NCBI GenBank assembly: GCA_916710115.1
Contig: CAKAOY010000046.1
Span: forward strand, 1 to 8,450
Length of the DNA: 8,450 bases
DNA from: an uncultured Bergeyella sp.
Lineage (GTDB): Bacteria > Bacteroidota > Bacteroidia > Flavobacteriales > Weeksellaceae
Reading direction: 5' to 3'
Below, in pieces: positions 1 through 6,320 of the stretch. The position numbers and the translations under genes were made by a program. The notes below the pieces were generated by a model, which worked only from the letters and a program-made list of their open reading frames with translations, searched no databases and was not told the DNA's origin. Positions within the stretch are counted from its first letter, which is position 1. Each line of letters begins with the position of its first letter.

Positions 1-2
1 AA

Positions 3-53
3 TATAATAGAAAAAACTTGACCACTATTACAAGTAACAAAGTTACTGCATAA
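3..53 (+). CDS. possible C-terminal tail of an upstream gene (partial, weak)
   Basis: One plus-strand frame is open from the left edge and stops at TAA (51-53), giving 16 codons that end in ITSNKVTA. The stop lies 4 nt before a hairpin (58-78) followed by CTTTTT on the plus strand, which is where a rightward gene would terminate. The other two plus frames hit stops within the first 20 bases or so. So short a stretch can be open by chance, no family can be recognised, and the call rests mainly on the position of the hairpin. Confidence 0.25.
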   Translation, partial: YNRKNLTTITSNKVTA

Positions 54-57
54 AAAA

Positions 58-83
58 ACACTCCTACGAAAGGAGTGTCTTTT
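58..83. terminator. hairpin terminator, probably bidirectional
   Basis: The perfect 8-bp stem ACACTCCT (58-65) / AGGAGTGT (71-78) encloses a 5-nt loop. Read on the minus strand it lies just after the stop codon of the PepSY-like gene (92-94) and is followed by a run of seven T, a standard intrinsic terminator. Read on the plus strand it is followed by CTTTTT, so it may also end transcription arriving from the left. Confidence 0.8.
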
Positions 84-91
84 TAACTATT

Positions 92-520
92 TTATCTATC
101 AATTCTTAGAAAATTTCCGTTTTTATCAAAATCTAAATCTACACCATTAGATAGTTCTACATCAATTTTGTATGCGTCCTTATTGATTTCTACAATATTA
201 GCACCTTTATAATTGTTACTAACATATTGTTTGATTTTTGCAGGAACTAAGCTACTTGGTACCGAACCAGATAGGGTTTTGATTTCTTTCCAATTACCGG
301 TTCTATCAAACTCAATCTTTGTTCCATTCTCAAAATTTACATCAAAATCCTTTGAAAAAGCATCTTTGTCTTGTATGACATTCATTACTTTCACATCTTT
401 AAAGTGTTGATGAATAAATGTCTTAGCTTTTGCAGGTAATTGGTTAAAAGGAATGATTACTTCTTGTGCAAATGCAAAGTTGGTAATTAATACAATTGCG
501 ATACCGATTATTTTTCTCAT
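92..520 (-). CDS. secreted PepSY-like domain protein
   Basis: A 142-residue exported protein. Residues 1-19 form a signal peptide (MRKII, hydrophobic core, then FAFA|Q), with cleavage predicted before Gln19 or Glu20, so the mature protein is probably periplasmic. It contains two similar units, about residues 28-80 and 92-140. Each begins with a hydrophobic residue-Pro-Ala-Lys helix (LPAKAKTFI, VPAKIKQYV) and ends in a strand with NG, then D/E-FD, then GN (ENGTKIEFDRTGNW, SNGVDLDFDKNGNF). This is the layout of the PepSY-like (DUF2874) proteins common in Bacteroidota. The molecular function of that family is not established, and ligand or peptide binding or inhibition is only a suggestion. The gene is monocistronic, has no partner beside it, and ends at the 58-83 hairpin. 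The ATG at 518-520 is chosen because it gives a complete signal peptide. Its AT-rich leader shows no Shine-Dalgarno sequence and no TAnnTTTG box. Confidence 0.85.
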   Translation of the reverse strand: MRKIIGIAIVLITNFAFAQEVIIPFNQLPAKAKTFIHQHFKDVKVMNVIQDKDAFSKDFDVNFENGTKIEFDRTGNWKEIKTLSGSVPSSLVPAKIKQYVSNNYKGANIVEINKDAYKIDVELSNGVDLDFDKNGNFLRIDR

Positions 521-724
521 AAAATAAAAATTTAATTCTTTTTATAAAACGGAAAATGTGTGAAAATATTGTATATTAATAATTTTTTCATAAAAAAATA
601 TCTGTTTTATTTTAAAATATTTATAATCATTAAATTGTAAATAATTGTTAGTAGTGTTATTGTTGTATAATTTTAATTAAAAATAGTAGAAAGATTTTTT
701 TATAGACATTATTTATTTTTTTTA

Positions 725-732
725 TATATTTG
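725..732 (+). promoter_or_regulatory. -7 promoter box for the KAS III gene
   Basis: TATATTTG matches the Bacteroidota housekeeping -7 consensus TAnnTTTG exactly. It lies 39 nt before the chosen ATG (772), implying a start of transcription near 737 and a leader of about 35 nt. No good TTTG -33 box is seen 17-21 nt upstream, so the promoter is only half supported. The rest of the 251-nt gap (521-771) between the divergent genes is very AT-rich, and I see no RNA gene or further conserved site in it. Confidence 0.5.
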
Positions 733-771
733 CTAATTGAAATTTTTTTAATAAGAAATAGATTAAACTTT

Positions 772-1839
772 ATGCCAAGCAGTATCATCATAGGTTCAGG
801 GAGTTACATTCCTGAAAATATTATCAGAGGAGAGTATTTCAGTAATACGGAATTTTATGATAATAATAATGAGAAAATAGACAAACCTGTCGAGGAAATT
901 ATAAATAAATTTGTGGAAATCACCGAGATTGAAGAAAGACGATTCGTGGATGAAGATACTTTTAATTCGGATATTGCTACGAAGGCGGGATTGTTGGCGA
1001 TAGAAGATGCGGGGATTGATAAGGAAAGTATTGATTATGTGATTTGTGCAACTAATTTTGGAGAAATTAACAATAATGGTTGTCAGTCTTATATGCCATC
1101 GGTATCTGCATTGGTAAAACATAAATTAGGCATCAAAAATCTCAATTGTGTTAATTATGATATGGTTTTTGGTTGCCCAGGTTGGGTGGAAGGAATGATA
1201 TTGGCAAATGTATTGATAAAAAGTGGTAGAGCGAAGAATATTTTGGTGATTGGTTCAGAGACATTGAGTCGTGCTACAGACCCTTTTGATAGAGATAAGA
1301 TGATTTTTGCAGATGGGGCAGGAGCGGTAGTTCTCTCTGCAACGGATGAAGAGAATATAGGAGTAATAGCAGATAATACACTGTGCTTCAATGGGGAAGA
1401 GATTGGATATTTGTGTAACTCTCACTCACTAAACCCTAATATCAATCAGGAAAGACAATATGTGCGAATGATGGGTAGAAAGATATACGAATTTGCTTTG
1501 AAAAATGTGCCACAAGCTATCAAAAATACAATAGAAAAAGCAAATATCGGTATAGAAAATATAGATAAAATATTGATACATCAAGCCAATGCGAAGATGG
1601 ACCATGCTATTATTAATAGATTGTATAAGTTGTATGGCATCCGTGATTTTGACCATTCTGTGGCTCCGATGACGGTTCAGTATCTAGGGAATACTTCAGT
1701 GGCAACAATACCTACAATGTTTGATTTGATACGAAAAGGAAAAATTGAAGGACAACACTTTAAAGAAAATTCTTACATTATCTTCACTTCCGTAGGAGCA
1801 GGAATGAATATCAATGCTATTGTGTATAGATTTAAATAG
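772..1839 (+). CDS. 3-oxoacyl-ACP synthase III family protein (KAS III)
   Basis: A 355-residue thiolase-fold condensing enzyme of the FabH type. Such enzymes join an acyl-CoA starter to malonyl-ACP in the cytoplasm to start fatty-acid or related chains. The Cys-His-Asn triad is intact: Cys135 in FGCPGWVEG, His270 in LIHQANAKMD and Asn307 in LGNTSVATIPT. Also visible are the DGAGAVVL motif (181-188) and the C-terminal glycine motif VGAGMN (341-346). It is longer than typical housekeeping FabH (about 320-330), because the N-terminal part before the triad carries an insertion around residues 20-50 (EYFSNTEFYD onward). No fab, acp or rpmF gene is adjacent, so it is probably a second, specialised KAS III rather than the main FabH; I therefore give no symbol. 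The ATG at 772 is chosen because an upstream TTG at 730 would overlap the -7 box and adds 14 residues before the natural IIIGSGSYIPE strand. A terminator follows. Confidence 0.9.
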   Translation: MPSSIIIGSGSYIPENIIRGEYFSNTEFYDNNNEKIDKPVEEIINKFVEITEIEERRFVDEDTFNSDIATKAGLLAIEDAGIDKESIDYVICATNFGEINNNGCQSYMPSVSALVKHKLGIKNLNCVNYDMVFGCPGWVEGMILANVLIKSGRAKNILVIGSETLSRATDPFDRDKMIFADGAGAVVLSATDEENIGVIADNTLCFNGEEIGYLCNSHSLNPNINQERQYVRMMGRKIYEFALKNVPQAIKNTIEKANIGIENIDKILIHQANAKMDHAIINRLYKLYGIRDFDHSVAPMTVQYLGNTSVATIPTMFDLIRKGKIEGQHFKENSYIIFTSVGAGMNINAIVYRFK

Positions 1840-1861
1840 ATTTACAAGAAATAAATTTTTT

Positions 1862-1901
1862 AGGTCAAGGATTGTTTTTTGTTCCTTGGCTTTTATTTTT
1901 T
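1862..1901 (+). terminator. intrinsic terminator after the KAS III gene
   Basis: GGTCAAGGA (1863-1871) pairs with TCCTTGGCT (1883-1891), including two G-U wobbles, around an 11-nt T-rich loop. TTTTATTTTTT follows directly. It lies 23 nt after the KAS III stop and separates that gene from the porin operon. Confidence 0.7.
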
Positions 1902-1921
1902 GTGGAAAAGTATTATAACTA

Positions 1922-1952
1922 TTTGTAATTTTAAAAAAAATATTTATTTTAG
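1922..1952 (+). promoter_or_regulatory. candidate promoter of the porin-esterase-sigma operon
   Basis: TTTG (1922-1925) is followed after 19 nt by TATTTTAG (1945-1952), a one-base variant of TAnnTTTG. The spacing agrees with Bacteroidota promoters. Transcription would begin near 1957, giving a leader of about 44 nt before the ATG at 2001. The mismatch in the -7 box suggests a weaker promoter, or one read by another sigma factor. Confidence 0.5.
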
Positions 1953-2000
1953 CAGGATGATTATTTTATGTGGAATTAAAAAAATAAAACTTAATAAAAA

Positions 2001-3146
2001 ATGAATAATAAAATATTAGCAATATTTGGGCTTTTGTCTGTTGGTATGATGAATGCTCAGACGGGAAACGAAAAGGTAGATAATTTTCTGAATAATACGG
2101 ATATTAATTTTCTCCTCCGCTCTTCTTTGGAGGTGCCACAAGGTGAAGGAAATCCATCGGTGTTTAAACAAAATGAGGCGAGAATGCAAGTTACGGGCAA
2201 GATAAATCCAGATTTGGCTTATAATGTTCGTTTTCGATTAAATAGAAATACTAGTCCTTTGTCTGATAACGCTCCGAGTTCGTTGGATTATGCATCGCTA
2301 GAATATACCTTTGGGAAGGATAAAAAATGGGCGGTAACTTTGGGGAAACAAGCAATTTTTGTAGGTTCGTGGGAATATGAAAAAAATCCTACCTACGAAT
2401 ATACTTATTCTAACTATCTAATAAAACAACTCAATCTGTTTGCCGTAGGAGGGAAGTTAGCTTATTCACCAAATAAAAATAATAATTTTCAGTTATATGT
2501 TTTTAATGCCAATAATAATTCTTTCAGTGCTTTGCATGAAAATGCGAAATATGCTAAAAATCAACTAAAAGCGAGTAAATATCCTCTTGGATTTAATTTC
2601 GTATGGCGAGGTAATTTGTGGAATAATAAATTAAAAACACTCTATTCGCTACATACATCACAGATAGCAGAAGGAAAGCAAAATTATGGAATATCTATCG
2701 GTAATAAGTTAGTTTTACCTAAGTTTGAGGCTTATTTGGATATTCAGCATAACAATTCCGCTGTGGATTACGCTAATATGATTTCTCCTGTGATTAATAA
2801 ATATAATGCTATACAAGTAACTGGTTATCAGAATATTTTTGCTGAAAAGGTACAATATCAGTCAATGGTATTCAGAGCGGATTATTCCATTACTCCAAAG
2901 TGGATTGTTACAGGGAAAACAGGGATTGAAAACATAAATTCTAATACTCTTGGGAACAATATGTCTCATCATTATATGAATTTGATAGGTTTAGAGTTTA
3001 AACCTTTCGAGAAGCAGAATTTCAGATTCTTCGCATATTTTCATAATGATTCTTATAAATATAATGATAAGTTTAAGAATATTCAGCAGAATACTAGTAA
3101 AAACACAATAGCAGTAGGAGTGTTATATTTGATGAATATTTTGTAA
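2001..3146 (+). CDS. outer-membrane porin, OprO/OprP (phosphate-selective porin) type
   Basis: A 381-residue predicted beta-barrel. Residues 1-19 are a signal peptide (MNNKILAIFGLLSVGMMNA) with Gln20 as the likely first mature residue. Features that fit the Porin_O_P family are an early strand with ARMQVTGKINPDLAYNVRFRLN (about 60-81), then SSLDYASLEYTFG and WAVTLGKQAIFVGSWEYE. Many alternating aromatic/polar strands follow, ending in a last strand (NTIAVGVLYLMNIL). There is no TonB box or plug domain, so it is a diffusion channel rather than a TonB-dependent receptor. The substrate cannot be read from the sequence; despite the family name, no phosphate-uptake gene is nearby. It is the first gene of a probable operon, 30 nt ahead of the esterase. 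The ATG at 2001 is the only start that gives a proper signal peptide, and its leader is AT-rich without a Shine-Dalgarno sequence. Confidence 0.8.
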   Translation: MNNKILAIFGLLSVGMMNAQTGNEKVDNFLNNTDINFLLRSSLEVPQGEGNPSVFKQNEARMQVTGKINPDLAYNVRFRLNRNTSPLSDNAPSSLDYASLEYTFGKDKKWAVTLGKQAIFVGSWEYEKNPTYEYTYSNYLIKQLNLFAVGGKLAYSPNKNNNFQLYVFNANNNSFSALHENAKYAKNQLKASKYPLGFNFVWRGNLWNNKLKTLYSLHTSQIAEGKQNYGISIGNKLVLPKFEAYLDIQHNNSAVDYANMISPVINKYNAIQVTGYQNIFAEKVQYQSMVFRADYSITPKWIVTGKTGIENINSNTLGNNMSHHYMNLIGLEFKPFEKQNFRFFAYFHNDSYKYNDKFKNIQQNTSKNTIAVGVLYLMNIL

Positions 3147-3176
3147 TATAAAGATAATCAATAAAATACATAAAAT

Positions 3177-3815
3177 ATGAAGTTGGAATATATCACAAGA
3201 GAGCCTCATCAAATAACAACTGAAACTCCCATTTTGTTCTTGATACACGGATATGGGAGTAATGAGGAAGATTTATTTTCCTTTAAAGAAGATTTACCAG
3301 ATAATTTTTTGATTATTAGTTTAAAAGCTCCGATTAATCTTCCTTTTGGTGGCCATGCTTGGTATGATATTGATTTTGTAAATGCTGAGAAGTTTATTAA
3401 TGTACCTCAAGCACAAAGTTCCATAGAAGCAATTTTGGATACTATCGAGGAGGTTCGGGGGAAATATGGCATCACAGAAGGAAAAAATCACTTGATAGGT
3501 TTCAGTCAGGGTGGGATTTTGAGTTATGCACTATCACTTACTTATCCTGAAAAATTTCAGAAAGTGGCTTGTTTGAGTGCCTACCCAGAGGAAAAAATCC
3601 TTACAGAGATTGTAGGGGATAAGAAAAAATTGGAACATTTAAGGTTTTTTATTTCTCATGGTACAGAGGATAGTGTGATTCCGTTGGATTGGGGAAGAAA
3701 AGGAGCCGACAAACTTTACGATTTGAGTTGTTATTTCACTTTTAGAGAATATGCGAGTGGGCATGGGGTGAATCAGAAAAATTATCATGATTTGATGGAC
3801 TTTTTTTATAAATAA
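3177..3815 (+). CDS. alpha/beta-hydrolase, phospholipase/carboxylesterase family
   Basis: A 212-residue single-domain serine hydrolase without a signal peptide, so probably cytoplasmic. The triad is visible: Ser110 in the elbow GFSQGG (108-113), Asp165 in HGTEDSVIP (161-169) and His196 in SGHGV. The oxyanion-hole region is LIHGYGSNEEDL (22-33). Size and motifs match the Abhydrolase_2 group (small carboxylesterases and lysophospholipase-like enzymes such as YpfH or bacterial acyl-protein-thioesterase relatives). These cleave carboxylic or thioester bonds with broad specificity, and the true substrate is unknown. It starts 30 nt after the porin stop and ends 27 nt before the sigma-factor start, with no promoter or terminator in either gap, so it is probably co-transcribed with both. 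The family is sure; the role is not. Confidence 0.87.
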   Translation: MKLEYITREPHQITTETPILFLIHGYGSNEEDLFSFKEDLPDNFLIISLKAPINLPFGGHAWYDIDFVNAEKFINVPQAQSSIEAILDTIEEVRGKYGITEGKNHLIGFSQGGILSYALSLTYPEKFQKVACLSAYPEEKILTEIVGDKKKLEHLRFFISHGTEDSVIPLDWGRKGADKLYDLSCYFTFREYASGHGVNQKNYHDLMDFFYK

Positions 3816-3842
3816 GGAAAAGTATTAAGAAAATCATTATTA

Positions 3843-4397
3843 ATGATACAAGATTTAATAAAATCAGCAAAAGAGAAAGATCAGAAGTCTCAGACTCGTT
3901 TGACGAATTTGTTTTGGGTGGATGTTTTTTCTTTTGTAATGAAGAAAGTTAGAGACGAAAATATTGCTGATGAGATTACGATAGGTGTTTTTTCTAAGGT
4001 TTTGAATAAATTAGATCTTTATGATCCAGAATTTGAGTTTAAGACTTGGTTACTGATGATTGCCCAAAATACCATTATTGATTATTGGAGAAAGCAGTCG
4101 CGGGAAGTAGAGGTTTTGCCTATCAAAGAAACATTTATGGAGATACAAAGACACTCAACGAAATCGCCTGAGGAGTTTCTAATTTCGGAGGAAGATAGAC
4201 GGAAGATACAGGATTTGGTAGCATCAATGAATAATAATTATGCGGAAATTATTCAGCTTCGTTTTTTTGAGGAATTGAGTATTAAGGAGATAGCGAAAAA
4301 ACTTAATATATCAGTGGATAATACCAAAATCCGAATAATGAGAGCTAAGAAGGTTTTAGCACAATTATTAAAAGATAATGATTTTAATGTAGAGTAA
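3843..4397 (+). CDS. RNA polymerase sigma factor, sigma-70 family (ECF type)
   Basis: A 184-residue two-domain sigma factor. Region 2 spans roughly residues 18-88 and ends in the -10-recognition stretch FKTWLLMIAQNTIIDYWRKQ (66-85). A charged linker (about 86-115) follows. Region 4 (about 116-176) includes YAEIIQLRFFEELS and the helix-turn-helix LSIKEIAKKLNISVDNTKIRI (145-165), which would contact the -35 element. There is no sigma 1.1 or region 3 domain, and the size is normal for an ECF factor. It is the last gene of the porin-esterase-sigma cluster, 27 nt after the esterase, and a terminator follows its stop at once. No anti-sigma (FecR-like or zinc-binding ZAS) gene is next to it, so how it is held in check is not evident. 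The ATG at 3843 fits the usual N-terminus; the nearest purine-rich stretch (AAGGAAAAG, 3814-3822) is too far upstream to act as a ribosome site. Confidence 0.93.
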   Translation: MIQDLIKSAKEKDQKSQTRLTNLFWVDVFSFVMKKVRDENIADEITIGVFSKVLNKLDLYDPEFEFKTWLLMIAQNTIIDYWRKQSREVEVLPIKETFMEIQRHSTKSPEEFLISEEDRRKIQDLVASMNNNYAEIIQLRFFEELSIKEIAKKLNISVDNTKIRIMRAKKVLAQLLKDNDFNVE

Positions 4398-4436
4398 AAA
4401 ATAGCAGATTCAAGGATTTCCCGAATCTGCTATTTT
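4398..4436. terminator. bidirectional terminator between convergent genes
   Basis: A perfect 14-bp inverted repeat, AAAATAGCAGATTC (4398-4411) and GAATCTGCTATTTT (4423-4436), encloses an 11-nt loop. Its outer arms provide a T run in either direction. It starts directly after the sigma-factor stop (4395-4397) and lies 30 nt beyond the stop of the convergent P5C dehydrogenase gene, so it can serve both. Confidence 0.88.
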
Positions 4437-4466
4437 ATTTATAAAAGTGAATGAATCACTGAAATA

Positions 4467-6092
4467 TTAACCTAAGTAAGGATATTTATAGTCTTTTGGA
4501 GAAACAAAAGTTTCTTTAATAGAGCGAACAGATACCCATCTTAGTAAGTTCATTTTAGAACCTGCCTTATCATTTGTACCAGATGCTCTACCACCACCGA
4601 AAGGCTGTTGCCCTACCACAGCACCTGTTGGCTTATCGTTGATGTAGAAGTTACCCGCAGAGTTTTCAAGAGCTTTGTAAGCCTCGTCTATAGCATATCT
4701 ATCTTGTGCAAAGATAGAACCAGTCAGAGAGTAAGGTGAAGAAGTATCTACTAAGTGTAGTGTTTCTGTCCATTTTTCATCTTCATAAACGAAGATAGTG
4801 AGGATAGGTCCAAAGATTTCTTCTACCATACTTTCGTATTTAGGGTTGGTAGTTTCTATCACAGTAGGCTCTACGAACCAACCTTTGCTACCATCACATT
4901 TACCACCGATAATTACATTTGCCTCGTTAGACGCATTTGCTCTTTCAATATAGCCTTGACATTTTTCAAAAGAAGTTTTGTCTATTACAGCATTTACGAA
5001 GTTAGAAGGGTCTTCTGGTGAACCGATTTTGATAGTATCAATCTGAGCTTTCATCACAGCTTTAACTTCATTCCAAAGAGATTTAGGGATATATGCACGA
5101 GATGCAGCAGAGCATTTTTGTCCTTGATATTCAAAGGCACCACGAACTAAGGCTGTTGCTACAGCTTCTACATTAGCTGATGGATGTACCATTACGAAGT
5201 CTTTACCACCTGTTTCACCAACAATTCTTGGGTAAGATTTGTAGTTAGCAATGTTTTCACCGATGGTTCTCCACATACTTTGGAATACAGCTGTAGAACC
5301 CGTAAAGTGTAGTCCTGCAAAATCAGGGTGTGTAAGGACTTTATCTGCAGTTTCTTTACCTCTTGTGAATATCAAGTTGATAACTCCATCTGGTAGTCCG
5401 GCTTCTTTGAACACTTCCATAATTACTTTTGCTGCATATATTTGTTTGTCAGAAGCTTTCCAAACAACTACATTCCCTAGCATAGCCATACAAGAAGGTA
5501 GGTTTCCAGCAATTGCAGTGAAGTTGAACGGCGTAAGAGCAAAGCAGAATCCTTCTAATGGTCTATATTCTACTCTGTTCCAAATTCCATTGTCTGAAAT
5601 TGGTTGTTCAGAGTACATTTCAGTCATAAATTCAGCGTTGAATCTTAGGAAGTCAATAAGTTCGCAAGCGGAATCTATCTCTGCTTGATGTACATTTTTA
5701 GACTGCCCAATCATCGTAGCTGCGTTGATTCTGTCTCTATAAGGTCCCGCAATGAGGTCTGCTGCTTTTAAGAAAATAGATACTCTTTGTTCCCAACCTA
5801 AGGCATTCCATTTTGGTTTTGCAGCAAGAGCTGCTTCAATAGCTTGGTCAATGTGACTAGCATTTCCTCTATAAAAGAAACCAAGGTCATGCTGGTGGTC
5901 TTGTGGAGACTCTAATCTTACTTTTTCGTCGGATTTTACTTCTTTTCCTCCGATAATCATTGGGATTTCTACTTTTTCACTCCACATTTTTTTATAGGTA
6001 GCGATTAGTGATTGTACCTCTGAGCTACCTGGTGCATAAGTTCTCACTGGCTCGTTAATAGCGATAGGAACTTGTGAAATTGATTTTGACAT
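4467..6092 (-). CDS. pruA: L-glutamate gamma-semialdehyde (1-pyrroline-5-carboxylate) dehydrogenase
   Basis: A 541-residue NAD-dependent aldehyde dehydrogenase that oxidises glutamate-gamma-semialdehyde (in equilibrium with P5C) to glutamate, the second step of proline breakdown and the end of the arginine/ornithine route. Visible motifs: LTPFNFTAIAGNLP (186-199) with Asn190 of the active-site/NAD region; FTGST (263-267) of the Rossmann fold; VGETGGKDFV (291-300) with general base Glu293; GQKCSAASR (324-332) with catalytic Cys327; EIFGPIL (425-431); and QQPFGGGRASGTNDKAG (495-511), the P5CDH form of the C-terminal motif. Length and motifs fit the mono-functional form without a proline dehydrogenase domain; no putA/proDH gene is in the window. 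The ATG at 6090-6092 is preferred: the frame runs 26 codons further upstream, but that stretch overlaps the promoter and reads as random hydrophobic sequence. The gene is divergent from glutaminase, which also makes glutamate. It is also called rocA. Confidence 0.95.
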   Translation of the reverse strand: MSKSISQVPIAINEPVRTYAPGSSEVQSLIATYKKMWSEKVEIPMIIGGKEVKSDEKVRLESPQDHQHDLGFFYRGNASHIDQAIEAALAAKPKWNALGWEQRVSIFLKAADLIAGPYRDRINAATMIGQSKNVHQAEIDSACELIDFLRFNAEFMTEMYSEQPISDNGIWNRVEYRPLEGFCFALTPFNFTAIAGNLPSCMAMLGNVVVWKASDKQIYAAKVIMEVFKEAGLPDGVINLIFTRGKETADKVLTHPDFAGLHFTGSTAVFQSMWRTIGENIANYKSYPRIVGETGGKDFVMVHPSANVEAVATALVRGAFEYQGQKCSAASRAYIPKSLWNEVKAVMKAQIDTIKIGSPEDPSNFVNAVIDKTSFEKCQGYIERANASNEANVIIGGKCDGSKGWFVEPTVIETTNPKYESMVEEIFGPILTIFVYEDEKWTETLHLVDTSSPYSLTGSIFAQDRYAIDEAYKALENSAGNFYINDKPTGAVVGQQPFGGGRASGTNDKAGSKMNLLRWVSVRSIKETFVSPKDYKYPYLG

Positions 6093-6127
6093 ATTTAAAA
6101 CTATTAAAATTAAAACTAATAAGTCCC

Positions 6128-6156
6128 CAAATATACAAATTTTTGATGAATACAAA
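6128..6156 (-). promoter_or_regulatory. promoter of the P5C dehydrogenase gene
   Basis: Read on the minus strand, TTTG (6156-6153) is followed after 17 nt by TATATTTG (6135-6128), a perfect Bacteroidota -33/-7 pair. Transcription would start near 6122 and give a leader of about 30 nt before the ATG at 6092. This placement rules out the longer reading frame starting at 6170. Confidence 0.75.
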
Positions 6157-6227
6157 AAAATAATCCACATAAATTACTTTTTTATACCTAAAAAAATCCT
6201 AAAAACTTTTTATCAGGATGATATTTA

Positions 6228-6258
6228 TTTGTGATTTTCGTATAAATTAATAATTTTG
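6228..6258 (+). promoter_or_regulatory. promoter of the glutaminase gene
   Basis: TTTG (6228-6231), a 19-nt spacer and TAATTTTG (6251-6258) match the Bacteroidota -33/-7 consensus exactly. The predicted start of transcription, near 6262-6266, puts the whole 10-bp repeat array inside the untranslated leader. The promoter lies about 70 bp from the oppositely directed P5C dehydrogenase promoter. Confidence 0.75.
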
Positions 6259-6270
6259 TATTTCGTTAAG

Positions 6271-6320
6271 TTAATAAAGTATAATAAAGTATAATAAAGT
6301 ATAATAAAGTATAATAAAGT
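6271..6320 (+). repeat. tandem 10-bp direct repeat in the glutaminase leader
   Basis: Four perfect copies of ATAATAAAGT (6281-6320) follow a fifth copy with one mismatch (TTAATAAAGT, 6271-6280). The array ends 2 nt before the glutaminase ATG at 6323. It lies downstream of the predicted -7 box (6251-6258), so it forms nearly all of the 5' leader. Because the unit is 10 bp, its TAA triplets fall in all three frames across the array, so no upstream reading frame can pass through. The unit contains no ATG, GTG or TTG. Each junction creates the hexamer TATAAT. Confidence 0.97.

Noticed and set aside
33..47. Inverted repeat AGTAAC-AAA-GTTACT
   Set aside because: A 6-bp stem with no T run on either strand, overlapping the possible upstream coding tail; it may be chance and does not look like a terminator.
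213..410. A 65-codon plus-strand frame within the PepSY-like gene
   Set aside because: It is antisense to a gene with a signal peptide and duplicated domain, and has no features of its own.
730..771. A 14-codon upstream extension of the KAS III frame starting at TTG
   Set aside because: The TTG overlaps the -7 box (725-732), the added residues precede the natural first beta strand of the family, and a proper ATG exists at 772.
796..1656. Minus-strand open frames of 75-108 codons inside the KAS III gene
   Set aside because: The sense strand has all catalytic motifs; the antisense products are Ile/Phe-rich without recognisable domains.
5251..5688. A 145-codon open frame antisense to the P5C dehydrogenase gene
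   Set aside because: It lies entirely within a strongly conserved coding gene, resembles no family, and has no promoter or ribosome site; it is a shadow frame.
6093..6170. A 26-codon upstream extension of P5C dehydrogenase that looks like a hydrophobic leader
   Set aside because: It contains a perfect TTTG-N17-TATATTTG promoter on the same strand, and the enzyme is cytoplasmic, so the hydrophobic stretch is a by-product of AT-rich DNA.
6196..6219. Weak inverted repeat ATCCT...AGGAT between the divergent promoters as an operator
   Set aside because: Only 5-bp arms with a 14-bp spacer in AT-rich DNA; too weak to call a site without comparison to relatives.
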